Source of the DNA: Clostridia bacterium
GTDB taxonomy: Bacteria > Bacillota > Clostridia > UBA1381
DNA length: 5,297 nt
Direction of reading: 5' to 3'
Assembly (NCBI GenBank): GCA_900770405.1
Contig: CAAGKL010000381.1
Location: forward strand, 1-5,297
This document shows, in pieces, positions 1 to 5,133 of the stretch. Each line of letters opens with the position of its first letter. Position 1 is the first letter of the stretch. Below the pieces are notes generated by a model. It saw only the letters and a list, made by a program, of their open reading frames with translations, was not told the origin of the DNA and ran no database searches. The position numbers and the translations under genes are program-made.

Positions 1-600
1 GATGCCGATGTAATCGTCGATTTTTCGCACCCCTCCGCGTTCGGCGCGCTGACGGAATTTGCAAAAAAACGCCGGCTTGCGCTCGTTGCCGCAACAACGG
101 GGCTCGACGCGGGGCAAAAGGCGGCGCTTTTGGCGCTGTCAAAGGAAATTCCGGTATTCTATTCAGCAAATATGAGCGTCGGGATAAATCTTTTAATCGA
201 GCTTGCAAAAAAGGCCGCCGCGGTGCTCGGCGAGAGCTTTGACATCGAGATTGTCGAGCAGCACCACAACCGCAAAATCGATGCGCCCTCGGGCACGGCG
301 CTTGCCATCGCGGACGCGGTGAGCGGCGTTTTGCCTGATGCGCCGCGCTACGTCTATGACCGGCACAGCGTGCGCCGCAGCCGCAGACACGACGAAATCG
401 GTATTCACTCGGTGCGCGGTGGCACAATCTGCGGCAAGCACGACGTGATTTTCGCCGGTGCGGACGAGGTTATCACACTCTCGCACGAGGCGATGAGCCG
501 CGAGGTTTTTGCCTCGGGGGCACTGCGCGCGGCATCATTCATCGACGGCAAGCCCGCCGGGATGTACTCGATGCGCGAGCTTGTGGGGGAGCTTTCATAA
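1..600 (+). CDS. dapB: 4-hydroxy-tetrahydrodipicolinate reductase DapB (5' partial)
   Basis: DapB is the NAD(P)H-dependent cytoplasmic reductase that converts 4-hydroxy-tetrahydrodipicolinate to tetrahydrodipicolinate in the diaminopimelate/lysine pathway, so it feeds peptidoglycan and lysine synthesis. The frame is open from base 1 and about 199 codons are visible. The N-terminal ~50 residues, including the Rossmann glycine loop, lie outside the window. Seen in order: VDFSHPS (nucleotide-binding half), ATTGLD, SANMSVGINLL, then the DapB signature EQHHNRKIDAPSGTA with the catalytic His-His at 262-267 and PSGT at 286-297, then GIHSVRGG and FAGADEVITLSHEA. The last codons before TAA (598-600) end in the usual place for the family. 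The stop overlaps the next ATG by one base, suggesting translational coupling. No lesion is visible and identification is firm. Confidence 0.96.
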   Translation, partial: DADVIVDFSHPSAFGALTEFAKKRRLALVAATTGLDAGQKAALLALSKEIPVFYSANMSVGINLLIELAKKAAAVLGESFDIEIVEQHHNRKIDAPSGTALAIADAVSGVLPDAPRYVYDRHSVRRSRRHDEIGIHSVRGGTICGKHDVIFAGADEVITLSHEAMSREVFASGALRAASFIDGKPAGMYSMRELVGELS

Positions 601-1064
601 TGGACAAAATTTGCTTTTTCACAGGTCACAGGCGGCTTTCCCGCGACAAGGACTATGTCCGCCGACTGCTTGAAAGCGCGGTTTTGGACGCGATAAATGA
701 CGGCGTTGATACATTTATCGCCGGCGGCGCGGTCGGCTTTGATATGCTCGCCGCGCAAAGCGTGCTCACGCTGCGGCACGACTATGAAATTTCGCTGCGG
801 CTGTATATCCCCTACCGCGGGCACACGTCCGGCTGGCACGAGGAGGACCGCGAGGAATTTGTCGAGCTTTTACCCAAAGCGGACAGCGTGCTCTACGTGA
901 GCGAGAATTATTTCCGCGGCTGTATGCGCAAGCGCAATGAGGCAATGGTACGCGATTCCGACTGCGGCATCGCCTGGTGCGAGCGCGGCGCAAGCGGCAC
1001 GCTGCAAACCGTCTCAATCGCAAAAAAGCGCGGCATCGTCGTAAGGAATATTTATTCGGAATAA
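600..1064 (+). CDS. YpsA-like SLOG-fold protein (DUF1273-type)
   Basis: This 154-residue protein has the SLOG (SMF/DprA-LOG) Rossmann-like fold of the YpsA/DUF1273 group, which is thought to bind nucleotides or nucleotide-derived ligands. Its role here is not known. Visible motifs are FFTGHR at residues 6-11, the glycine-rich loop AGGAVGFDMLAAQ at 41-53, the YIPYRGH strand and loop at 69-75, the NYFRGCM...RNEAMVRDSD region at 103-121, and GASGTLQTVSIAKKRGI at 130-146, the second conserved ligand-loop region. Length is typical of a single-domain member, with no membrane segment or signal peptide. The ATG overlaps the dapB stop (TAATG), so it is probably translated by coupling from the dapB message. 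In Bacillus subtilis YpsA affects cell division, but I would not carry that over. It is a standalone gene with no TIR or nuclease partner beside it, so a defence role is not supported. Confidence 0.85.
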   Translation: MDKICFFTGHRRLSRDKDYVRRLLESAVLDAINDGVDTFIAGGAVGFDMLAAQSVLTLRHDYEISLRLYIPYRGHTSGWHEEDREEFVELLPKADSVLYVSENYFRGCMRKRNEAMVRDSDCGIAWCERGASGTLQTVSIAKKRGIVVRNIYSE

Positions 1065-1087
1065 GGCAGCCCTCCGGGGCTGTTTTT
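1065..1087 (+). terminator. Short intrinsic terminator after the SLOG gene
   Basis: The perfect 6-bp stem CAGCCC (1067-1072) and GGGCTG (1077-1082) closes a TCCG tetraloop and is followed by five T (1083-1087). It can be extended by two G-U pairs. It starts directly after the SLOG stop codon. The stem is short but GC-rich, so termination may be partial. The next start codon lies only 17 bases beyond the T-run, with no room for a promoter between them. Confidence 0.65.
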
Positions 1088-1093
1088 ACAAAT

Positions 1094-1101
1094 GAGGTGA
1101 T
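1094..1101 (+). promoter_or_regulatory. Strong ribosome binding site pointing at ATG 1105
   Basis: GAGGTGAT is an eight-base match to the 3' part of the consensus AGGAGGTGAT, set three bases before ATG 1105. It marks 1105 as the ancestral start of the Tam-like methyltransferase, even though the fourth codon of that frame is TGA. Confidence 0.8.
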
Positions 1102-1104
1102 TTT

Positions 1105-1197
1105 ATGTTTAACTGAAATGCGGAGCAATATACCAAATTCAAGCGCGAGCGAACGCTGCCCGCATCGGATCTGACGAATGCAATCGAATGTGAGAAT
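1105..1197 (+). pseudogene. Interrupted 5' end of the Tam-like methyltransferase gene (TGA at codon 4)
   Basis: Reading from ATG 1105 in the frame of the downstream methyltransferase gives MFN-stop-NAEQYTKFKRERTLPASDL, then a run straight into VCSVLDIGCG. This matches the start of trans-aconitate methyltransferases (E. coli Tam begins MSDWNPSLYLHF and continues ERSRPAVELL), with the TGA at 1114-1116 exactly at the family Trp. The reading frame on either side is otherwise preserved over 31 codons, so a single G-to-A change (TGG to TGA) is the simplest explanation. It could be a real nonsense mutation or a base-call error. TGG encodes Trp freely in the other genes here and TGA is a credible stop at 4058-4060, so reassignment of TGA is not supported. 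Confidence 0.75.
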
Positions 1198-1884
1198 GTG
1201 TGCAGCGTGCTGGACATCGGCTGCGGCATCGGCAACAGTACGGCGGTGCTGGCGAAAAAATTCCCCGGTGCGAAAATCGTCGGCGCGGATAATTCCAACG
1301 AGATGCTCGCCGCCGCGCGCGAAAATAATCCCGGGCTCGAGTTTATAAAGCTCGACGCGGGAACGGAGCTCGGCACGCTTGCCGACCGCTTTGACGTTGT
1401 GTTTTCAAACGCGTGTATTCAGTGGATGCCGGACCACCGCAGGCTTTTGGCGGATATGTTTTCCCTGCTCACGCCCGGCGGGGTTCTCGCCGTGCAGACG
1501 CCGCTCCAAGCAAAGCACCCCGTCCACGCCATTATACAAGAGGTGTCAAAATCCGAAAAATGGCGGGACAAAATTCTCCCGGGCAGGCTCTTTTACAACC
1601 TGACCGAGGAGGAATATTTTGACGTTTTATCCGCTCTTACCGGCAATTTCAGGCTTTGGGAAATAACCTATTTCCACAAAATGCCGTCCTATGAGAGCAT
1701 CGTGGAATGGTACAAGGGCACAGGGCTTCGCCCCTACCTTGAGCAGCTGTCGCCCGACTGCCGCGACGATTACCTGCGCGACATACTCGCGCGCATAAAA
1801 AGCGCCTACCCGACACAGGCAAACGGCGAAATAATTTTCAGATTTCCAAGGCTGTTTTTCACGGCGCAGAGAGTGTCTCTTTAA
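1198..1884 (+). CDS. tam: Tam-like class I SAM methyltransferase (trans-aconitate 2-methyltransferase family), N-terminally cut
   Basis: This is the remaining open frame of a class I SAM-dependent methyltransferase. Members of the Tam family methylate trans-aconitate or similar small carboxylic acids in the cytoplasm. Motif I is VLDIGCGIGNST at the very start of this piece, motif II is KIVGADNSNEML, and motif IV is FDVVFSNACIQWMPDH. The C-terminal half carries the Tam-specific stretches TYFHKMPSYESIVEWYKGTGLRPYL and FPRLFFTAQR. Counted from ATG 1105 the gene would be 259 residues, close to the family's ~250. The GTG at 1198 is only the first start-type codon at the head of motif I. It has no good ribosome binding site, and a product from it would lack the ~31-residue N-terminal helix region that helps cover the active site. 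Activity is therefore doubtful unless the TGA at codon 4 is an error or is suppressed. Substrate within the family is inferred. Confidence 0.85.
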   Translation: MCSVLDIGCGIGNSTAVLAKKFPGAKIVGADNSNEMLAAARENNPGLEFIKLDAGTELGTLADRFDVVFSNACIQWMPDHRRLLADMFSLLTPGGVLAVQTPLQAKHPVHAIIQEVSKSEKWRDKILPGRLFYNLTEEEYFDVLSALTGNFRLWEITYFHKMPSYESIVEWYKGTGLRPYLEQLSPDCRDDYLRDILARIKSAYPTQANGEIIFRFPRLFFTAQRVSL

Positions 1885-1898
1885 GAGGCACTTTTTTC
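1872..1898 (+). terminator. Intrinsic terminator containing the methyltransferase stop codon
   Basis: An 8-bp stem, AGTGTCTC (1872-1879) with GAGGCACT (1885-1892) including one G-U pair, encloses the loop TTTAA and runs into six T (1892-1897). The loop holds the TAA stop (1882-1884), so the last codons of the gene form the left arm. The -35 box of the next promoter begins one base after the T-run and C1898, insulating the TetR unit from upstream transcription. Confidence 0.85.
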
Positions 1899-1927
1899 TT
1901 GACATTTCTCCTACCGCACGGTATAAT
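1899..1927 (+). promoter_or_regulatory. Consensus sigma-A promoter of the TetR unit
   Basis: TTGACA (1899-1904) and TATAAT (1922-1927) are separated by exactly 17 bp. All twelve bases match the sigma-70/sigma-A consensus, which predicts a strong promoter firing ~7 bases into the palindromic region downstream. It lies 47 bases before the TetR start and should drive TetR plus the hydrolase. Confidence 0.92.
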
Positions 1928-1951
1928 AACGGTTGTTATATAACATATGTT
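1926..1951 (+). promoter_or_regulatory. Candidate TetR operator: overlapping palindromes across the -10 box and start site
   Basis: Three inverted repeats overlap: ATAAC-ggtt-GTTAT (1926-1939), the perfect 10-mer GTTATATAAC (1935-1944), and the perfect 10-mer AACATATGTT (1942-1951). The half-site ATAAC recurs at 1926 and 1940, 14 bp apart. The cluster begins inside the -10 box and covers the expected transcription start, where a bound repressor would block RNA polymerase. Autoregulation by the adjacent TetR protein is inferred from this position. AT-rich DNA makes short palindromes easily, so the exact site is uncertain. Confidence 0.6.
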
Positions 1952-1958
1952 TTCTATC

Positions 1959-1966
1959 GGAGGTGA
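1959..1966 (+). promoter_or_regulatory. Ribosome binding site deciding the TetR start
   Basis: GGAGGTGA sits seven bases before ATG 1974. An in-frame ATG at 1947 lies upstream of this site and within the AACATATGTT palindrome, and has no ribosome binding site of its own. The start at 1974 is therefore preferred. Confidence 0.85.
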
Positions 1967-1973
1967 GTGCTTT

Positions 1974-2603
1974 ATGCCGCCCAAAAACAAATTTACAAAA
2001 GAGGAAATAACCGCCGCCGCGACGGCTGCCGTACGCGAGGGCGGGCTTGACGCTCTGACGGCAAGAGGTGTCGCAAAAAGGCTCGGCGCCTCCACGCAGC
2101 CGATTTTTGCCGCCTTTCCCACTATGGACGCGCTCAAAGCGGAGGTCACGGCAGCGGTACGGAATTTATACAGCGAATACATCGGGCGCGGTCTTGCGGA
2201 GGAAGTCCCCTTTTTCGGCGTAGGTATGCAGTATATCCGCTTTGCGCGGGAGGAGCCGGAATTTTACCGGCTTCTGTTTCTGCGCCGATACGACGGCGAA
2301 AATCCCTGCATCGCCGAAATGGAGCGTACGCAAGAGCTCGTGCGCGGCCCGCTTATGCGGATATATCGCATCGACGCGGACACGGCGGACAGGTATTTTC
2401 GCGATATGTGGCTTGTGGCGCACAGTCTCGCAACGCTGACTGCGATGGGCTGCTGCCCATACGGCGAGCGCGAAATAGGACAAATTCTGACCGGTTTCAG
2501 CGTCAGTCTTTGCAAGGCAATCAAGGAAATCACCGGCTTTGCGGCGGGGACATTTGACCGCGGCGAAATATTCACGTCACTGATAAAGGAGGGTCAGAAA
2601 TAA
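1974..2603 (+). CDS. TetR/AcrR-family transcriptional regulator
   Basis: This is a 209-residue TetR-type DNA-binding regulator, full length for the family. The N-terminal helix-turn-helix is clear: FTKEEITAAATAAVREGGLDALTARGVAKRLG at residues 7-38, then GASTQPIFAAFPTMDALK at 38-55, the usual recognition helix followed by the 'F..K..L' region (here the family Lys is replaced, PTMDAL). Residues ~75-209 are the helical ligand-binding and dimerisation domain, with YIRFAREEPEFYRLLF, typical of this clostridial TetR group, and a Cys-Cys in MGCCPYGER. It has its own consensus promoter with palindromes across the start site, so autorepression is likely. The gene ends with TAA at 2601-2603, one base past the expected start codon of the hydrolase, which makes hydrolase expression the likely target. 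The ligand cannot be told from sequence. Confidence 0.92.
   Translation: MPPKNKFTKEEITAAATAAVREGGLDALTARGVAKRLGASTQPIFAAFPTMDALKAEVTAAVRNLYSEYIGRGLAEEVPFFGVGMQYIRFAREEPEFYRLLFLRRYDGENPCIAEMERTQELVRGPLMRIYRIDADTADRYFRDMWLVAHSLATLTAMGCCPYGEREIGQILTGFSVSLCKAIKEITGFAAGTFDRGEIFTSLIKEGQK
2585..2593 (+). promoter_or_regulatory. Strong ribosome binding site facing an ATA codon
   Basis: AAAGGAGGG lies at ideal spacing (six bases) before ATA 2600-2602 inside the last TetR codons. It shows where hydrolase translation was meant to begin. The codon at that point is ATA rather than ATG. The nearest in-frame conventional start, GTG 2630, is 36 bases from the site and is not served by it. Confidence 0.8.
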
Positions 2604-3280
2604 AAACAGAAGAAATTTTTATAGGCTCTGTGCCCGTCGCAGTTTACGGCGAGGATACCGGGAGGGCATTTTTGTTCGTACACGGGCAGGGCGGAAATAA
2701 GGAGGAGGCGGAGCGTTTTGCGAAAATCGCGCAGGGTTTCGGATATCAGGTGTTCGGCGTCGATCTGCCCGAGCACAACGGTCGGCGCGACGGCGCAAAG
2801 CTGCTGCCGTGGGTGGTTGTGCCCGAGCTCACGGCGGTTATACGGCACATAAATTAGCGCGCGAAAAGCGTATCGGTGCGCGCGACCAGCATCGGCGCGT
2901 GGTTTTCCCTGCTCGCCTTCGCCGGAGAGGACATCGAAAAACATCTGCTTGTATCTCCGCTTTTGGATATGGAAAATATGATCGGGGGTATGATTCGGAC
3001 AGCGGACGTGTCCGAAAAGCAGCTCAAGGAAAAGAAGGAAATCGGCGATCTGTCATGGGAATATCTCTGCTGGGTGCGGAAAAATCCCGTCCGTATGCCG
3101 GGCGGGAAAATTTCGATTTTGTACGCCGAAAATGACGAGGTTATCCCGCGGCATACCGTCGATGCCTTTGCAGGCAAAAGCGGCGGCACGCTCTGCGTTA
3201 TGGACGGCGGCGAGCACTGGTTCCACACGCCCGAACAAATTGCATTTATGGAGCAATGGGAGAAAGAGCGCCTGATATAA
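2600..3280 (+). pseudogene. Alpha/beta hydrolase, start codon lost and in-frame stop at codon 86
   Basis: Read from 2600, this is a 226-residue single-domain alpha/beta hydrolase, probably a small esterase or lipase-like enzyme of the cytoplasm. The oxyanion region FVHGQGGNK is at residues 26-34. The nucleophile elbow is TSIGAW with Ser97, the acid is Asp179 in YAENDEV, and the catalytic His206 is in GGEHWFHTPEQ. All three triad residues survive. Two lesions break it. The codon at the ribosome-binding-site-directed start is ATA (MKTEEIF would be expected, IKTEEIF is found), and codon 86 is TAG (2855-2857), between the oxyanion strand and the nucleophile. The frame is unchanged across the stop, so no indel is involved. 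Fragments 2630-2857 and 2876-3280 could only be made from GTG starts, and neither holds a complete active site. The gene likely formed an operon with the TetR gene. Substrate is unknown. Confidence 0.85.
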
Positions 3281-3302
3281 ACGAGTATAAAATAATTTTT
3301 GC

Positions 3303-3308
3303 AGGAGA
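3303..3308 (+). promoter_or_regulatory. Ribosome binding site deciding the first GNAT-YoaP start
   Basis: AGGAGA sits five bases before ATG 3314. An in-frame TTG at 3299 lies upstream of this site and would make the site part of the coding sequence. ATG 3314 also aligns with the start of the downstream paralogue (MDYIKVTKENI against MDWVNITKENI). Confidence 0.8.
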
Positions 3309-3313
3309 GTATT

Positions 3314-4060
3314 ATGGACTACATTAAAGTTACAAAGGAAAACATCGAGAAGGAGCACATCTGCTGTGCGATTTCAAACAACAAGGACATTCAGGTATCG
3401 TCAAAAAAAGCGTGGCTCAGCGAGCGCTTTGATGACGGTCTGGTGTTTTACAAGAGCACCGAGCGCGGTAAGTGCTTTATAGAGTATATTCCCGCCGAAA
3501 ACGCGTGGGTGCCGATTATCGCGGACGGATATATGTATATCGACTGCCTTTGGGTTTCCGGCTCTTTCAAGGGGCACGGCTATTCCGGCGATTTGCTCGA
3601 CTATGCCGCGCGCGACAGCCGCGAAAAGGGCAAGGTCGGCTTTTGCATTTTATCCTCGGCAAAGAAGCGCGGATTTCTTGCCGATCCGAAATTTTTGGCG
3701 CACAAGGGTTTTTCCGTCTGTGACGAGGCGGACAACGGCATACAGCTCCGGTATCTTCCCTTTTTCGAGGGCGCGGAAAAGCCGCAGTTCCACCCCTGCG
3801 CAAAGCACCCGCACGCGGATGGTGCGGGATATGTGCTTTACTACACAAATCAGTGTCCCTTCACCGCGAAATATGTCCCCGTGCTCGAGCACACCGCAGC
3901 CGAGCTCAACATCCCGCTGCGCACGGTTCATATCACGACAAAGGAACAGGCGCAGAGTGCGCCGACGCCGATTACGACCTACGCACTGTTTCGTGACGGC
4001 GAATATGTAACAAACGAGGTATTAAACGACAAAAGATTTTTAAAGCTGATACAGGGCTGA
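3314..4060 (+). CDS. GNAT acetyltransferase with C-terminal YoaP thioredoxin-like domain (first copy)
   Basis: This 248-residue protein is a predicted cytoplasmic acyl-CoA-dependent N-acyltransferase fused to a YoaP-type domain. No substrate is known for the family. The GNAT part spans about residues 2-150. It opens with ITKENI-like VTKENIEKEHICCAI (Cys17-Cys18), and the acetyl-CoA pyrophosphate loop is in WVSGSFKGHGYSGDLLDYA (Lys86-Gly-His-Gly89). The usual leading Gln/Arg of that loop is Ser here. The C-terminal part (~residues 172-248) begins with strand YVLYYTNQCPFT with Cys181, and continues through a helix and TPITTYALFRDGEYVTNEVL, an order that resembles a thioredoxin/glutaredoxin fold with a single active-site-like Cys. 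The 33-base gap after the broken hydrolase is AT-rich with no convincing promoter. The next gene is a paralogue 20 bases downstream, so the two are probably one unit. The gene stops with TGA. Confidence 0.88.
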   Translation: MDYIKVTKENIEKEHICCAISNNKDIQVSSKKAWLSERFDDGLVFYKSTERGKCFIEYIPAENAWVPIIADGYMYIDCLWVSGSFKGHGYSGDLLDYAARDSREKGKVGFCILSSAKKRGFLADPKFLAHKGFSVCDEADNGIQLRYLPFFEGAEKPQFHPCAKHPHADGAGYVLYYTNQCPFTAKYVPVLEHTAAELNIPLRTVHITTKEQAQSAPTPITTYALFRDGEYVTNEVLNDKRFLKLIQG

Positions 4061-4080
4061 AACACCGCTTTGGAGGAGAA

Positions 4081-4818
4081 ATGGACTGGGTAAACATAAC
4101 TAAGGAAAATATCGCGGACGAGCATCTGTGCTGCATTATCCGCTCAAAAAAGCCGCACCCCGGCATCGAGGCTAAGCGGGAATGGTTCGCCGGTCGGATA
4201 GACGAGGGGCATATTTTTCGCAAGCTCGACATCAGTGGCTGCGTATTCATCGAATACGCACCGCTCGAAAAGGCTTGGGTGCCGATTGTCGGAGAGAATT
4301 TCTACTATATTTATTGCCTGTGGGTGCAGGGTGCGCCGAAGGGCTGCGGCTACGGCAGGCAGCTTATGGAATACTGTCTCGCCGATGCGCGGGCGCACGG
4401 TAAAGCCGGGGTCTGTATGCTCGGCGCGCAGAAGCAGAAAAACTGGCTTTCCGACCAGCGCTTTGCAAAAAAATACGGCTTTTGCACGGTCGACACAACC
4501 CACGACGGATACGAGCTTTTGGCGCTTTCCTTCGACGGAACGGCGCCGCGTTTTGCGCCCTCCGTCCGACAGGAGACCGCCGAGCGCGGGCTCGTCATCT
4601 ACTACGATTATCAGTGCCCGTATATCCCGCAGCGGGTCGAAAAGCTGCGCAGCCATTGCTCGGAAAAAGGTATTCCGGCGCGTTTTATATTGGTTGACAC
4701 CCTCGAAAAGGCGAAGAGTCTGCCCTGCGTTTTCAATAACTGGGCGGTGCTTTGGGACGGCAAATTCGTGACGGTCAACCAGCTCGACGGTGCGGCGATC
4801 GACAAAATCGCAAAGTAA
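4081..4818 (+). CDS. GNAT acetyltransferase with C-terminal YoaP thioredoxin-like domain (second copy)
   Basis: This 245-residue paralogue of the preceding gene has the same domain order. The GNAT part has ITKENIADEHLCCII (Cys17-Cys18), the shared segment KAWVPIV, and the CoA loop WVQGAPKGCGYGRQLMEYC (Lys87-Gly-Cys-Gly90, with Ala in place of the family Gln/Arg). The YoaP part begins LVIYYDYQCPYIPQRV with Cys179 and ends FNNWAVLWDGKFVTVNQL...IDKIAK. Start ATG 4081 is preceded by GGAGGAG (4072-4078). Divergence from the first copy is spread over the whole length, while motifs and length are kept, so both copies look to be under selection rather than being a recent duplication. Function is unknown. 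Detoxification or modification of a small molecule is only a guess from other GNATs. No terminator is visible in the 84 bases that follow. Confidence 0.88.
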   Translation: MDWVNITKENIADEHLCCIIRSKKPHPGIEAKREWFAGRIDEGHIFRKLDISGCVFIEYAPLEKAWVPIVGENFYYIYCLWVQGAPKGCGYGRQLMEYCLADARAHGKAGVCMLGAQKQKNWLSDQRFAKKYGFCTVDTTHDGYELLALSFDGTAPRFAPSVRQETAERGLVIYYDYQCPYIPQRVEKLRSHCSEKGIPARFILVDTLEKAKSLPCVFNNWAVLWDGKFVTVNQLDGAAIDKIAK

Positions 4819-4868
4819 AATCTTACATAACAAAGCAGCAAAAGTCAGGAAAACCGATGGAAAATGCA

Positions 4869-4885
4869 GTATAATCGGGTTATAC
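4869..4885 (+). promoter_or_regulatory. Inverted repeat over a TATAAT box before the AraC remnant
   Basis: GTATAA-tcggg-TTATAC is a perfect 6-bp-arm inverted repeat, and its left arm overlaps a consensus -10 hexamer TATAAT (4870-4875). The -35 region 17 bp upstream (AGGAAA, 4847-4852) is poor, so the promoter may need an activator. It lies 18 bases before the AraC-type start, so an operator role is plausible. The rest of the 84-base gap after 4818 holds nothing else I can support. Confidence 0.45.
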
Positions 4886-4902
4886 GGAATGGGGATTCGG
4901 AT

Positions 4903-5133
4903 ATGGATTGGACATCGGGGCTGCAGCGGGCGCTCGATTACGTGGAGGAGCATATAACCGAGCCAATTCTACGGCGAGGTTGCGCGGGCGGCGTATTCGT
5001 CGAGCTTTCATTTTCAGCGCGTGTTCAGCGCCGTCTGCGGCTACACCCTCGGGGAGTATATCCGCCGACGCAGGCTGTCGCTTGCCGGCAGCGAGCTTGC
5101 CTGCACGGGTGCAAAGGGTCATCGACACGGCGT
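4903..5133 (+). pseudogene. AraC/Rob-type regulator fragment, two frameshifts and truncated
   Basis: The DNA-binding N terminus of an AraC-family (HTH_18, Rob-like) regulator is recognisable but spread over three frames. Frame 1 gives MDWTSGLQRALDYVEEHITEPI (4903-4968). Frame 2 gives YGEVARAAYSSSFHFQRV then FSAVCGYTLGEYIRRRRL and SLAGSELACTGAK (4970-5116). Frame 3 gives VIDTAL (5118-5135). The first shift fits loss of two bases (ATT-GA-CTAC expected) between 4968 and 4969. The second fits one extra G in the GGG at 5116-5118. Homology then stops at about 5133: the expected second helix-turn-helix and the GyrI-like effector domain are absent, replaced by SLH-coding sequence. A weak GGGGAT precedes the ATG by six bases. 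GC content of this piece is about 62%, in line with its left-hand neighbours. Confidence 0.85.

Noticed and set aside
600..1064. SLOG protein as part of an anti-phage or signalling defence system
   Set aside because: It is a standalone YpsA-type domain coupled to dapB, with no effector (TIR, nuclease, transmembrane pore) next to it.
1114..1116. TGA read as Trp or selenocysteine (recoding or alternative genetic code)
   Set aside because: Trp is encoded by TGG in many places in all genes here, and TGA terminates the first GNAT-YoaP gene at the position matching its paralogue's end. The family residue at this site is Trp, not Cys, so selenocysteine makes no sense.
1947..1973. Upstream ATG extending TetR by nine residues
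   Set aside because: It lies within the operator-like palindrome and before the strong ribosome binding site at 1959-1966. The added residues (MFSIGGECF) are that site in translation.
3281..3313. Possible promoter for the GNAT-YoaP pair (TATAAA at 3286-3291)
   Set aside because: No -35-like hexamer is present at suitable spacing, and AT-rich stretches like this are common upstream of ribosome binding sites.
4812..4830. Hairpin GTAA-AATC-TTAC after the second GNAT-YoaP stop as a terminator
   Set aside because: The stem is only 4 bp, AU-rich, and has no T-run.
4144..4953. A 269-codon open frame on the minus strand opposite the second GNAT-YoaP gene
   Set aside because: It is fully antisense to a gene with clear conserved motifs, has no recognisable domain, and is the kind of open frame expected opposite GC-rich coding sequence.
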